DNA of 8,210 nt from a bacterium UBP1_UBA4771. GTDB lineage: Bacteria; Krumholzibacteriota; Krumholzibacteriia; Krumholzibacteriales; Krumholzibacteriaceae. The stretch covers positions 5,029 to 13,238 of the forward strand of contig DHHN01000216.1 of the NCBI GenBank assembly GCA_002403295.1. The letters are read 5' to 3'. The notes under the pieces were generated by a model. The model ran no database searches and was not told where the DNA came from. It saw only the letters and a program-made list of their open reading frames with translations. This document shows, piece by piece, positions 1 through 6,620 of the stretch (positions are counted from its first letter, which is position 1; each line of letters opens with the position of its first letter). The translations under genes were made by a program, and so were the position numbers.

Positions 1-744
1 CTCGTGCGGCGCCTTCTCGGGGGCAAGATCCCCGAGGCGCTCGCGCGCGCGACCGTCGTGCTCGCCGGAAACGAGTATCTCGCCGCGTACGCCTCGCGCT
101 GGAATGACCGCACGCTCTTCTTCCCGACGGTCGTCGATCCGGCCAAATACGAAGCGGCGCGCCGCGCCGTCCGGGACGCCGCGGGGGCGCGCGCCGGCGC
201 GGCCCCGATCGTCGTCTGGATCGGCACCCCCGAGGCGGGACGCTTTCTCGAGGAATGCGGCGGCGCGATCCGCGAGGCGGCGAGGCGCAGCCGGTTCGCG
301 CTGCGCGTCGTCGGGGCGCCGGCGGCCGCCCGGTCCATTCCGGGCGCCGAGGTCGTCCCCTGGAGCGAGGACACCGAGGCCGGGGCGCTCGCGAGCGCCG
401 ATATCGGCGTCATGCCGCTCCCCATGAACGAATGGGCGAAGGGAAAGTGCGGGCTCAAGGTTCTCCAGTACATGGCGGGCGCGCTCCCCGTCGTCGCCTC
501 GCCGACGGGCGGGGCCGAGCGCATCGTGGCGCACGGGGAGACGGGATTTCTCGCGCGGACGCGCGAGGATTGGATCGAGCGTCTCGTCGAGCTCGTCGAG
601 CGGCCCGAGCTTCGCCGGGCGATGGGGGAGCGCGCCGCCTCGCGCGTCCGGGAGGCGTGGAGCCTCGAACGGTGGGCGCCGCGCATGGCCGAGGTGCTCT
701 CGCGCTGCATCCGGGGGGAAGGCATGGAGGGGCTCGAATGGTGA
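1..744 (+). CDS. Glycosyltransferase, GT4-like, C-terminal part (5' end outside window)
   Basis: The frame is open from base 1, so the gene almost certainly begins upstream; the GTG at 4 is not needed as a start. The 247 visible codons cover the end of the N-terminal domain and the whole C-terminal Rossmann domain of a GT-B fold enzyme. Visible landmarks are a linker ending in FFPTVVDPAKY (about nt 118-150), a strand with IVVWIGTPE (about 208-237), the segment GKCGLKVLQYMAG (442-480) followed by LPVVASPTGG, and GETGFLA (about 538-558). The enzyme would transfer a sugar from a nucleotide-sugar donor in the cytoplasm. The usual E-x7-E donor-binding motif is replaced by Gly and Gln at the matching positions. 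A KGKCG..LLQYMA pattern is, from memory, typical of a subgroup of GT4 enzymes, so this does not imply inactivity. The stop overlaps the next glycosyltransferase, indicating one operon. Sugar specificity cannot be told. Confidence 0.85.
   Translation, partial: LVRRLLGGKIPEALARATVVLAGNEYLAAYASRWNDRTLFFPTVVDPAKYEAARRAVRDAAGARAGAAPIVVWIGTPEAGRFLEECGGAIREAARRSRFALRVVGAPAAARSIPGAEVVPWSEDTEAGALASADIGVMPLPMNEWAKGKCGLKVLQYMAGALPVVASPTGGAERIVAHGETGFLARTREDWIERLVELVERPELRRAMGERAASRVREAWSLERWAPRMAEVLSRCIRGEGMEGLEW
726..730 (+). promoter_or_regulatory. Ribosome binding site for the second glycosyltransferase
   Basis: GGAGG lies inside the end of the upstream gene, seven bases before the ATG at 738. It supports ATG 738 over the GTG directly after it at 741, and over starts further upstream in the same open frame, which reaches back to 255. 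Confidence 0.7.
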
Positions 745-1898
745 AGGTGCTGCAGCTGTGCGCCGTCGATTTCACGGCGTACCATCTCCTCCGGCCGCTC
801 GGCCTCGGCCTGCGGGAGGCGGGCTTCGAGGTCGTCTTCTGCTGCTCCCCCGGCGAGGGGCTCGATCTGCTGGCGAAGGAAGGGTTCGAGACACGCGCGA
901 TACCGATGGCGAGAAACTACAACCTCGCGCGCCACGCTCGATCGTTCGGGGCGCTGCTCGCCCTCATGCGCCGCGAGCGGTTCGCGATCGTGCACGCGCA
1001 CACGCCCGTCGCGGGGCTCCTCGGCCGCGCCGCCGCGCGGATCGCCCGCGTGCCGGTCACGGCCTACACGGCGCACGGATTCTATTTTCACGAGGGGATG
1101 AGCCGCCCCGTGCACGCGCTCTTCGCGGGGCTCGAGCGGGGGGCCGCCGCGTGGAGCGACGTCGTCTTCGTGCAGAGCCGCGAGGATCTCGACGAGGCGC
1201 TGCGGCTGCGCATCGCGCCGCCCGACCGGCTCGTTCATATCGGGAACGGCGTCGATCCGACGCGGTTCGGCGCGGCGCTCCACGCGGAGGCGGCCGCGCG
1301 GTTCCGCGCGGAGAACGGGATCGGCGACGCCCCGGTCGCCGGCTTCGTCGGGCGGATCGTGCGCGAGAAGGGGGCCGTCGAATTCGTGCGCGCCGCCGCC
1401 GCCGTGAAACGGGAGGTGCCGGAGGCGAAGTTCGTCATGGTCGGCGATCCGCTGCCGAGCGATCGCGATTCCTGCCTCGGCGAAGTCGCGAGGCTCCGGG
1501 ACGAGCTCGGGCTCGGCGGGGACCTCGTTCTCACCGGCTATCGAACGGACGTTCCGGCGCTCCTCGCCTCCTTCGACGTCTTCGCGCTCCCGAGCCATCG
1601 CGAGGGGATGCCGCGCGCGCTCCTCGAGGCGATGGCCTCCGGTCTCCCCGTCGTCGCGACGCGCATCCGGGGCTGCCGCGAGGAGGTCGTCGACGGCGAG
1701 ACGGGGGTCCTCGTGCCGCCGCGCGATCCGGCGGCGCTCGCCGGCGCGATGAGCCGGATCCTGCGCTCGCGGGGGCTCATGGCGGACATGGGGACGGCGG
1801 GCAGGGCGAGGGTCCTCGAGCATTTCGACGAGCGCCGGATCGTCGCCCTCCAGGTCAGCCGTCTCCGCGCGCTCGCCGAATCGAAGCTCCAGAAATAA
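738..1898 (+). CDS. Glycosyltransferase family 4, CapM/EpsD-like
   Basis: This 386-residue protein is a full-length GT-B glycosyltransferase, close to the usual 370-400 residues. The N-terminal acceptor domain opens with VKVLQLCAVDF and carries HAHTPVAGLLGR (86-97) and TAHGFYFHEG (111-120), a signature of capsule and exopolysaccharide transferases of the CapM/EpsD type. The hinge HIGNGVDPTRF is at 167-177. The C-terminal donor domain has GFVGRIVREKG (202-212), VMVGD (233-237) and a canonical E-x7-E pair at E289 and E297, followed by SGLPVVAT and GETGVLVPP. It should add one sugar from a nucleotide donor to a lipid-linked glycan at the inner face of the cytoplasmic membrane. It overlaps the upstream gene by 7 nt, so translation is probably coupled. 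The open frame extends far upstream, but the GGAGG at 726-730 and the family N-terminus fix the start at 738. Donor and linkage are not predictable. Confidence 0.92.
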   Translation: MVKVLQLCAVDFTAYHLLRPLGLGLREAGFEVVFCCSPGEGLDLLAKEGFETRAIPMARNYNLARHARSFGALLALMRRERFAIVHAHTPVAGLLGRAAARIARVPVTAYTAHGFYFHEGMSRPVHALFAGLERGAAAWSDVVFVQSREDLDEALRLRIAPPDRLVHIGNGVDPTRFGAALHAEAAARFRAENGIGDAPVAGFVGRIVREKGAVEFVRAAAAVKREVPEAKFVMVGDPLPSDRDSCLGEVARLRDELGLGGDLVLTGYRTDVPALLASFDVFALPSHREGMPRALLEAMASGLPVVATRIRGCREEVVDGETGVLVPPRDPAALAGAMSRILRSRGLMADMGTAGRARVLEHFDERRIVALQVSRLRALAESKLQK

Positions 1899-1899
1899 C

Positions 1900-1928
1900 T
1901 TGTGAGCGCCCATCCCGTTCGGTATCAT
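1900..1928 (+). promoter_or_regulatory. Predicted sigma70-type promoter upstream of the fusion gene
   Basis: In the 81-base gap between the glycosyltransferase and the fusion gene, TTGTGA (1900-1905) and TATCAT (1923-1928) are separated by 17 bases. They match the -35 consensus at 4 of 6 and the -10 consensus at 5 of 6. Transcription would begin near 1935, giving an untranslated leader of about 45 bases with a GAGG at 1966-1969, ten bases before the ATG. The gap has no clear terminator, so read-through from upstream is also likely. The block just before the -10 box recurs before the gene at 5714. Confidence 0.55.
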
Positions 1929-1979
1929 CGTACGACCTAACGCAACAGGTTCTCCATCGCGTCGCGAGGCCGCGGGATC

Positions 1980-4463
1980 ATGGCTGGACTGCTGTTTTTC
2001 ATCGAGGCGTTCATTCTCTCGTACCTGCTCACGGGCGCGATCCTCCGGTTCTCCCTCCATCGCCGGCTTTTCGACGTCCCGAACGACCGCAGCTCCCATT
2101 CGATCCCCAAGCCGCGCCTCGGGGGCGTGGCGATAACCGCCGCGTTCTACGTCTCCGCGGCGACGCTCCTCGCGCTCGGATGGAGGCCGCTTTCCTCCGG
2201 CGCCGCGGTCGCGGGCGCCTTCGCGGGCGGCGCCGTCATCGCGCTCGTCGGATTCCTCGACGACCTGCGGGGTCTCGACGCGAGGCTCAAGCTGCTGGCG
2301 CAGGTCGCCGCCGCCGCGATCGCGGTCGCCTCCGGTATCGTGCTCCGCGAGTTCAAGCTTCCGCTCGTGGGGACGCTCGATCTCGGGGCGTTCGCCGCGC
2401 CCGCCACCGTTCTCTGGATCGTCGCCATCGTCAATTTCTACAACTTCATCGACGGCATCGACGGTCTCGCCGCGGGCGTCGGCATGATCGCCTCGTCGTT
2501 TCTCTATTTTCTGGCCGGTCTCGCGGGCGCCGCGAGCTTCCAGAGCCTCTACGCCGTCCTCGCCGGCTCCTCGTTCGGTTTTCTCCGGTTCAACTTTCCG
2601 CCCGCGCGCATCTTCATGGGGGACATGGGAAGCACGTTCATCGGCTACACGTTCGCCGTGCTCGCCGTCGCGGGCGAGGGGCTCGGCATCCCCGCGTTTC
2701 TCACCATCCTCCTTCTCGCGAGCGCGATCGGCGACGCGGCGCTCACGCTCGCCCGGCGCGCGCTGCGGCGCGAGCGGCTGTTATCGCCCCATCGGACGCA
2801 CTACTATCAGCGTCTCACGAGTCTCGGCCTCTCGCACAAACAGGTCACGCTCCTCGAGTATCTCGTCACGATCCTGCTGGGCGTGAGCGCCGTTTTGGCG
2901 TATCACCAGGAGTGGACCTTCGTCGTTTTTCTCTCCGTGATGTGGATCGGATTCTTTCTCTGGACGCTCGCGAAGATCCGGAGCATGGAGCAGGGAAAAC
3001 GCCTCTTCTGGGCCGGCCGCGCCCTCGGGGTCGCCTTCGGCGATCTCGCCTTCATCGCGCTGAGCTACGTTCTGAGCTACTGGCTCCGGCTCAATTTCCG
3101 GTTCCCCGAAGCGGAGACCGCCTCCATGCTGAGAAGCCTTCCGATCGTGCTCGTGATCCGGACGGCCGTGTTCTTCTGGTACGGCCTCTACCGGAACGTC
3201 TGGCGCTACACCAACTTCGACGACGTCGTGCGGATCGTGAAGGCCGTCGCCGTCGGATCGGTCATCATGGTGGTGTCGTTCACGCTCCTCTTCCGGTTCC
3301 AGTCGTTCCCGCGCTCCGCCTTCATCATCGACTGGTTCATCCTGACGGTTTTCATGGCGGGCTCGCGCATCGCGGCGCGCTGGTTTCACGAACTGCCGGC
3401 GCGCGAGGAGATCGCGGGCAGACGCGTCATCATCGCCGGAACGGGGCCCGCGGCGGAGCTCGTGCTCGCCGAGATCAAGCGCGCCGGCGGCATCGATCCG
3501 ATCGGCTGCCTCGACGACCGGGTCGAGATGACGGGCAGGGTCGCGCACGGGCTCACCGTGCTCGGCACCCTCGCCGGGGCCGATGCGGCCGCGCGCGCCC
3601 ACCGCGCCGACGAGATCGTCGCGGCCGCCGCGTTTTTCGACCGCATCCCGCGAGGCGTCCTCTCGGCGCTCGAGCGGGACGGAATTCCGGTGCGCGTCGT
3701 CGAGGATCCGGCCGAGTTCTCGGCCGCGGTTTCCGGAGAAGACGAGGGCCCCTTCGCGCTCCGGCGGATCCTCGTCGCGGGGAACGGTTCGCTCGTCGAG
3801 CGAGCGGGCGCCGTCTTCGCGGGGGCCTCGTCCCTCGCGATCGCCTCCGACGATCCGCGCTCGCTCGACGCGTGCGCGCGGTTCGGCGCGGGGGGGATCC
3901 CCCGTGACGGCTGCCACCTCGGCGTTCTCGGCGACCGGCAGGCCCTGCTCGGCGTGTTCGATCGCTGCGATCCGGAGATCGTGATCGCCGATCTCACCGT
4001 GCGGGAAGCGGCTGTCGCGAATCCCCTCGAGGCCTACCTCAGGATCGTGCTCGTTCCGCTCGAGAGGATCGCCGCCGAGTCCGTCCGGCGCGGCGCGCGT
4101 CTCGTCGCGGTCCTGCGCGACGCGGACCGGGTCGAGGCCGTCGACGCCGCGGAGACCGTGCTGCGGGGCGTTTTCCGCGGCGACCCCGGACGTCTCACCG
4201 TCGTCCGGATCGATCGCGAGCCGCGATCGGCCGAATGGCGGGGTCTCCTCCGGAGTCTCGCCGACCGGGGCGGCGTGTTCCGCGCGGTCCGCGAGGGGAC
4301 GCCGGAGGGCGCGCTTCTCCCGCGGCCGCTCGCGCGGGAGGCCGCTCCCGACGTGAACGGACCCTATCGCTCTCTTCTGCGGAGCCTCGACGGCGGGGGC
4401 GGCCCGGCGCTCGAGCGCTCGCTCGGCGAGATCGCGCGGGCGGTGGGCGAGCATGTCTCGTGA
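1980..4463 (+). CDS. Fusion: WecA/WbpL-type polyprenyl-phosphate sugar-1-phosphate transferase plus FlaA1/WbpM-type module with degenerate dehydratase domain
   Basis: This 827-residue polytopic membrane protein has three parts. Residues 1-330 are a WecA/MraY-family transferase (PF00953 type), which moves a HexNAc-1-phosphate from UDP-sugar to undecaprenyl phosphate and so starts a glycan. It has DVPNDRSSHS (32-41) with PKPRLGG, the Asp pair at 94-95, NFIDGIDGLAAG (155-166), FMGDMGS (212-218) and a C-terminal HRTHYYQRL (271-279) that recalls WbpL. Residues 342-465 are a second membrane region like the N-terminus of FlaA1/WbpM/CapD, with GLYRNVWRY (402-410) and IIDWF. Residues 481-590 form the matching nucleotide-binding domain (RRVIIAGTGPAAE). 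Residues 594-770 align with the SDR-type 4,6-dehydratase domain, but its cofactor loop and catalytic residues are eroded. A short tail follows. Pseudomonas wbpL and wbpM are separate neighbouring genes, so this resembles their fusion. The transferase half looks active and the dehydratase half does not. It overlaps the ligase-family gene by 11 nt. Confidence 0.88.
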   Translation: MAGLLFFIEAFILSYLLTGAILRFSLHRRLFDVPNDRSSHSIPKPRLGGVAITAAFYVSAATLLALGWRPLSSGAAVAGAFAGGAVIALVGFLDDLRGLDARLKLLAQVAAAAIAVASGIVLREFKLPLVGTLDLGAFAAPATVLWIVAIVNFYNFIDGIDGLAAGVGMIASSFLYFLAGLAGAASFQSLYAVLAGSSFGFLRFNFPPARIFMGDMGSTFIGYTFAVLAVAGEGLGIPAFLTILLLASAIGDAALTLARRALRRERLLSPHRTHYYQRLTSLGLSHKQVTLLEYLVTILLGVSAVLAYHQEWTFVVFLSVMWIGFFLWTLAKIRSMEQGKRLFWAGRALGVAFGDLAFIALSYVLSYWLRLNFRFPEAETASMLRSLPIVLVIRTAVFFWYGLYRNVWRYTNFDDVVRIVKAVAVGSVIMVVSFTLLFRFQSFPRSAFIIDWFILTVFMAGSRIAARWFHELPAREEIAGRRVIIAGTGPAAELVLAEIKRAGGIDPIGCLDDRVEMTGRVAHGLTVLGTLAGADAAARAHRADEIVAAAAFFDRIPRGVLSALERDGIPVRVVEDPAEFSAAVSGEDEGPFALRRILVAGNGSLVERAGAVFAGASSLAIASDDPRSLDACARFGAGGIPRDGCHLGVLGDRQALLGVFDRCDPEIVIADLTVREAAVANPLEAYLRIVLVPLERIAAESVRRGARLVAVLRDADRVEAVDAAETVLRGVFRGDPGRLTVVRIDREPRSAEWRGLLRSLADRGGVFRAVREGTPEGALLPRPLAREAAPDVNGPYRSLLRSLDGGGGPALERSLGEIARAVGEHVS
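3759..4289 (+). other. Degenerate SDR/4,6-dehydratase domain within the fusion protein
   Basis: This stretch encodes residues 594-770. By eye it follows the order of the CapD/FlaA1 catalytic domain: beta-alpha-beta start (RRILVAGNGS), an acidic turn after strand 2 (IASDD), GVLGDRQALLGVFDRCDPEIVI, NPLEAY, a strand RLVAVLRD and VVRIDRE. The third glycine of the dinucleotide-binding loop is missing. The region normally reading HAAAxKHVP is IADLTVREA. The STDK...MGATK catalytic segment reads LRDA...AAETV, so the Met and Lys become Ala723 and Val727 in an ungapped comparison. The GNVLGSxGSV substrate loop is gone, and the domain ends about 100 residues early. The final segment (PYRSLLRSLDGG to the end) still resembles the C-terminal helices of the family. 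The alignment is made against a remembered consensus, not computed. Confidence 0.65.
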
Positions 4464-5670
4464 CGGCGGTCCGGCCGCGATCGGCGGCGAGCCGCGCCCG
4501 TTCTTCGGCGCCCTCGGCGTAGTCGTCTTTTTCTCGACCTTTTCCATCGCCGGCACGCAGACGGCCCTCGGCGCCGCCGCCGTGCTGTGGGCCGCGTTCG
4601 TTCTCCGCGGTCGGCTTCCGGCGCCGCGCCGGACGCCCCTCGATCTGCCGATCCTGCTTTTCGCGCTCGCCTGTCTCATATCGGCGCTCGCCTCCGCCGA
4701 GCCGGTCGCGAGCCTCGAGGGATCGAAGAACCTTCTCCTCGCGGGCGCGATCTATCTTTTCGCGTACGGGATCTCGACGCGGGCGGCGGGCCGGCGCCTC
4801 TTCGCGGTGCTGCTTATCTCGGGAGCCGCGAGCTCGCTCTTCGGCGTCGCCGTTTTCGCGCTCGGAAGGGGGGAGGGGACGCTCGGACGCACCCCCGGCA
4901 CCTTCTCGACGGCGATGACCTTCGGGGGCATCACCCTCGTTCTGTCGTCCCTCTTCGCCGCCGTCGCCGCCGGCGCCGGGATCGATCGGCGCGCGCGCGT
5001 CGCCGCCGGCGCGGCGGCCGTCGCCTCGCTCGCGGCGCTCTTCTTCTCGTTCACGAGAAGCTCGTGGCTCGGGATGGTCGTTGCCGGCGCCGTCGTGCTC
5101 TCGCTCCTTCGGCGCCGCTGGCTCGTCCCGTTCGCCGCCTCGCTCGTCCTCTTCGCGTTCCTTCTGCCGGCTCCGTATCGCGCGCGCGTCGAGAGCATCT
5201 GGAACCCCGCGTACCGGACGAACGTCCAGCGCGTCGAGCTCGCGCGGGGCGGATGGAGCATCTTCAAGGAACATCCGCTGCTCGGCGTCGGAACGCGCGA
5301 TCTCGCCGGGCTCTACCGCGAGCACATGCCGCCGGGCACCGTTCACGTCCACGGCCATATGCACAATATCTTCCTGCAGGTCGCCGTGCAGACCGGCGTC
5401 GTCGGGCTCGCAGCCTTCGCGTATCTGCTCGTCTCGTTCTTCGTCCTCGTCGCGGGCAACCTCAAGCTCGATCTTCCGCCGCCCGAGCGCGCATTCGCGG
5501 CCGGTTCCCTCGCGGCGCTCGCGGGTTTCGTCGTGAACGGCCTCTTCGAATGGAACTTCGGCGACGCCGAGGTCGTGACGATGATCTACGTCGTCGTCGG
5601 GGCGAACGCGGCGCTGCGCCGCATGCACCCGCTCGCGCACGGCGGGCGGCGGCCCTCGCCGCCGCAATAA
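4453..5670 (+). CDS. O-antigen ligase / Wzy polymerase family membrane protein
   Basis: This 405-residue protein is rich in hydrophobic helices (roughly 10-12 likely spans), as in the PF04932 family. FSFTRSSWLG (198-207) is the usual (S/T)RxxWLG segment at the start of a membrane helix, with Arg202. A large outside loop carries GGWSIFKEHPLLGVGTRDL (266-284), then HGHMHNIFLQ (300-309) with His302 and His304, and TGVVGLAAFAYLL. VNGLFEWNFGDAEV (361-374) is typical of a branch of this family. These proteins take polymer or repeat units from undecaprenyl diphosphate in the outer leaflet. Ligases attach it to lipid A core or another acceptor, while polymerases join repeat units. Sequence motifs alone do not separate the two here. 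The start at 4453 overlaps the fusion gene by 11 nt, indicating translational coupling. The first 15 or so residues are polar and probably cytoplasmic. Confidence 0.88.
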   Translation: MSRDGGPAAIGGEPRPFFGALGVVVFFSTFSIAGTQTALGAAAVLWAAFVLRGRLPAPRRTPLDLPILLFALACLISALASAEPVASLEGSKNLLLAGAIYLFAYGISTRAAGRRLFAVLLISGAASSLFGVAVFALGRGEGTLGRTPGTFSTAMTFGGITLVLSSLFAAVAAGAGIDRRARVAAGAAAVASLAALFFSFTRSSWLGMVVAGAVVLSLLRRRWLVPFAASLVLFAFLLPAPYRARVESIWNPAYRTNVQRVELARGGWSIFKEHPLLGVGTRDLAGLYREHMPPGTVHVHGHMHNIFLQVAVQTGVVGLAAFAYLLVSFFVLVAGNLKLDLPPPERAFAAGSLAALAGFVVNGLFEWNFGDAEVVTMIYVVVGANAALRRMHPLAHGGRRPSPPQ

Positions 5671-5674
5671 TCGG

Positions 5675-5704
5675 TTGCGGGGAAGCGTCCCGGTCGGCTA
5701 CAAT
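5675..5704 (+). promoter_or_regulatory. Predicted sigma70-type promoter upstream of the phosphoribosyltransferase gene
   Basis: TTGCGG (5675-5680) and TACAAT (5699-5704) are 18 bases apart in the 43-base gap after the ligase-family gene. The -10 match is 5 of 6 and the -35 match only 3 of 6. The ten bases TCCCGGTCGG (5688-5697), one base before the -10 box, match TCCCGTTCGG in the earlier promoter at 9 of 10 positions. Transcription would begin near 5711, only about three bases before the ATG at 5714. No Shine-Dalgarno sequence is seen, so the message may be almost leaderless when made from here. Confidence 0.45.
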
Positions 5705-5713
5705 CGGCGTCGT

Positions 5714-6601
5714 ATGACGTTCTGGCGTATTCTCGTCTCGATGCGTCCCCGCCAGTGGACGAAAAACCTCGTCCTCTTCGCGGGAATCGTTTTCTCGCGG
5801 CACCTCTTCGAGCGCGGCCTGCTGCTCCGGAGCTGCTGGGCGTTCTGCGTCTTCTGCGTCATCTCGGGGTGCGCCTACATCCTGAACGACATACTCGACC
5901 GCCGGCGAGACGCCGGGCACCCGGGCAAGAAGAAGCGGCCGATCTCCGCGGGGCTCCTCTCTCCGCGCGACGCGCTCACGGTGGCCGTCCCGCTTCTCGC
6001 GGCGGCTCTCGCGGGTGCGGCTCTGCTCGGCCGCGGGTTCTTCGCCGTCTCGGCGATCTTCGTCGCGATCAACGTCGCCTACTCGACCGTTCTCCGGCAG
6101 GTCGTGATCCTCGACGTGATCGCGATCTCGTTCAACTTCCTGCTGCGCGCGTGGGGAGGCGTGGCGGTGCTCCACCCGATCCTCCCGGGGCTCGCGATCT
6201 CGCCTTGGCTGCTCATCTGCACCCTTTTCCTCTCGCTCTTCCTCGGTTTCTGCAAGCGGCGAAACGAGAGCGAACACCTCGCGCGCGCGGACGAGCACCG
6301 GCTCGCCCTGAAGGATTACTCGGTGCATCTCCTCGACCAGCTCGTCGGGCTCTCGGCCACGACGGCGCTCGTCTCGTACTCGATCTACACCGTGTGGCCG
6401 ACGACGGTCGAGAAATTCGGCACGAGCAACCTCGTCTTCACGATCCCCTTCGTCGTGTTCGGCATCATGCGGTATCTCTACATCGTGTACAGCAGGAACG
6501 AGGGGGGAGATCCGTCGGGGATCCTCCTCACCGAGAAGTCGATCATCATCGACGTCTTCCTCTGGTTCCTCGCGACCATCTTCATTCTCTGGCGTGTCTA
6601 G
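5714..6601 (+). CDS. Decaprenyl-phosphate phosphoribosyltransferase-like protein (UbiA superfamily)
   Basis: This 295-residue integral membrane protein, with about nine likely spans, matches the length of DPPR synthases (about 300). Signature segments are RPRQWTKN (11-18), NDILDRRRD (58-66) with its metal-diphosphate-binding Asp residues, HPGKKKRPISAG (69-80), YSTVLRQVVILD (123-134), CKRRNE (180-185) and GGDPSGILL (264-272). The best characterised member, mycobacterial Rv3806c, transfers 5-phosphoribose from PRPP to decaprenyl phosphate, the first step to decaprenyl-phosphoryl-arabinose. The real lipid here may be another polyprenyl phosphate. The FAD oxidase and reductase that epimerise the product (DprE1/DprE2 type) are not in the window. 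An open frame continues upstream to a TTG at 5675, but those 13 residues are polar and lie across the predicted promoter. ATG 5714 gives a family-like N-terminus. A second in-frame ATG at 5741 is possible but less likely. Neither has a good ribosome binding site. Confidence 0.88.
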   Translation: MTFWRILVSMRPRQWTKNLVLFAGIVFSRHLFERGLLLRSCWAFCVFCVISGCAYILNDILDRRRDAGHPGKKKRPISAGLLSPRDALTVAVPLLAAALAGAALLGRGFFAVSAIFVAINVAYSTVLRQVVILDVIAISFNFLLRAWGGVAVLHPILPGLAISPWLLICTLFLSLFLGFCKRRNESEHLARADEHRLALKDYSVHLLDQLVGLSATTALVSYSIYTVWPTTVEKFGTSNLVFTIPFVVFGIMRYLYIVYSRNEGGDPSGILLTEKSIIIDVFLWFLATIFILWRV

Positions 6602-6607
6602 CGGATC

Positions 6608-6612
6608 GGAGG
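6608..6612 (+). promoter_or_regulatory. Ribosome binding site for the DUF362 gene
   Basis: A perfect GGAGG sits eight bases before ATG 6621, in the 19-base gap after the phosphoribosyltransferase stop. It decides the start over GTG 6594, which overlaps the previous gene and has no such site. Confidence 0.75.
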
Positions 6613-6620
6613 CGTTCCCC

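Noticed and set aside
1899..1979. Possible terminator or small gene in the gap before the fusion gene
   Set aside because: There is no stem followed by T residues and no credible short coding frame. The gap is accounted for by a promoter and leader.
3892..3903. Perfect 12-base palindrome GGGGGATCCCCC
   Set aside because: It lies within the coding sequence of the degenerate domain and has no second copy, T-run or neighbouring site. It is likely chance from Gly-Gly-Ile-Pro codons.
758..3907. A 1049-codon open frame on the + strand running across three genes
   Set aside because: Its product is extremely rich in Arg, Ala, Gly and Pro with no recognisable domain, and it crosses gene boundaries. 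It is a shadow of C/G-ending codons in the real genes.
2781..4679. A 632-codon antisense open frame opposite the C-terminal half of the fusion gene
   Set aside because: The composition is low in hydrophobic residues and dominated by Arg, Glu and Asp, as for antisense frames in GC-rich DNA. It spans the boundary of two well-supported genes.
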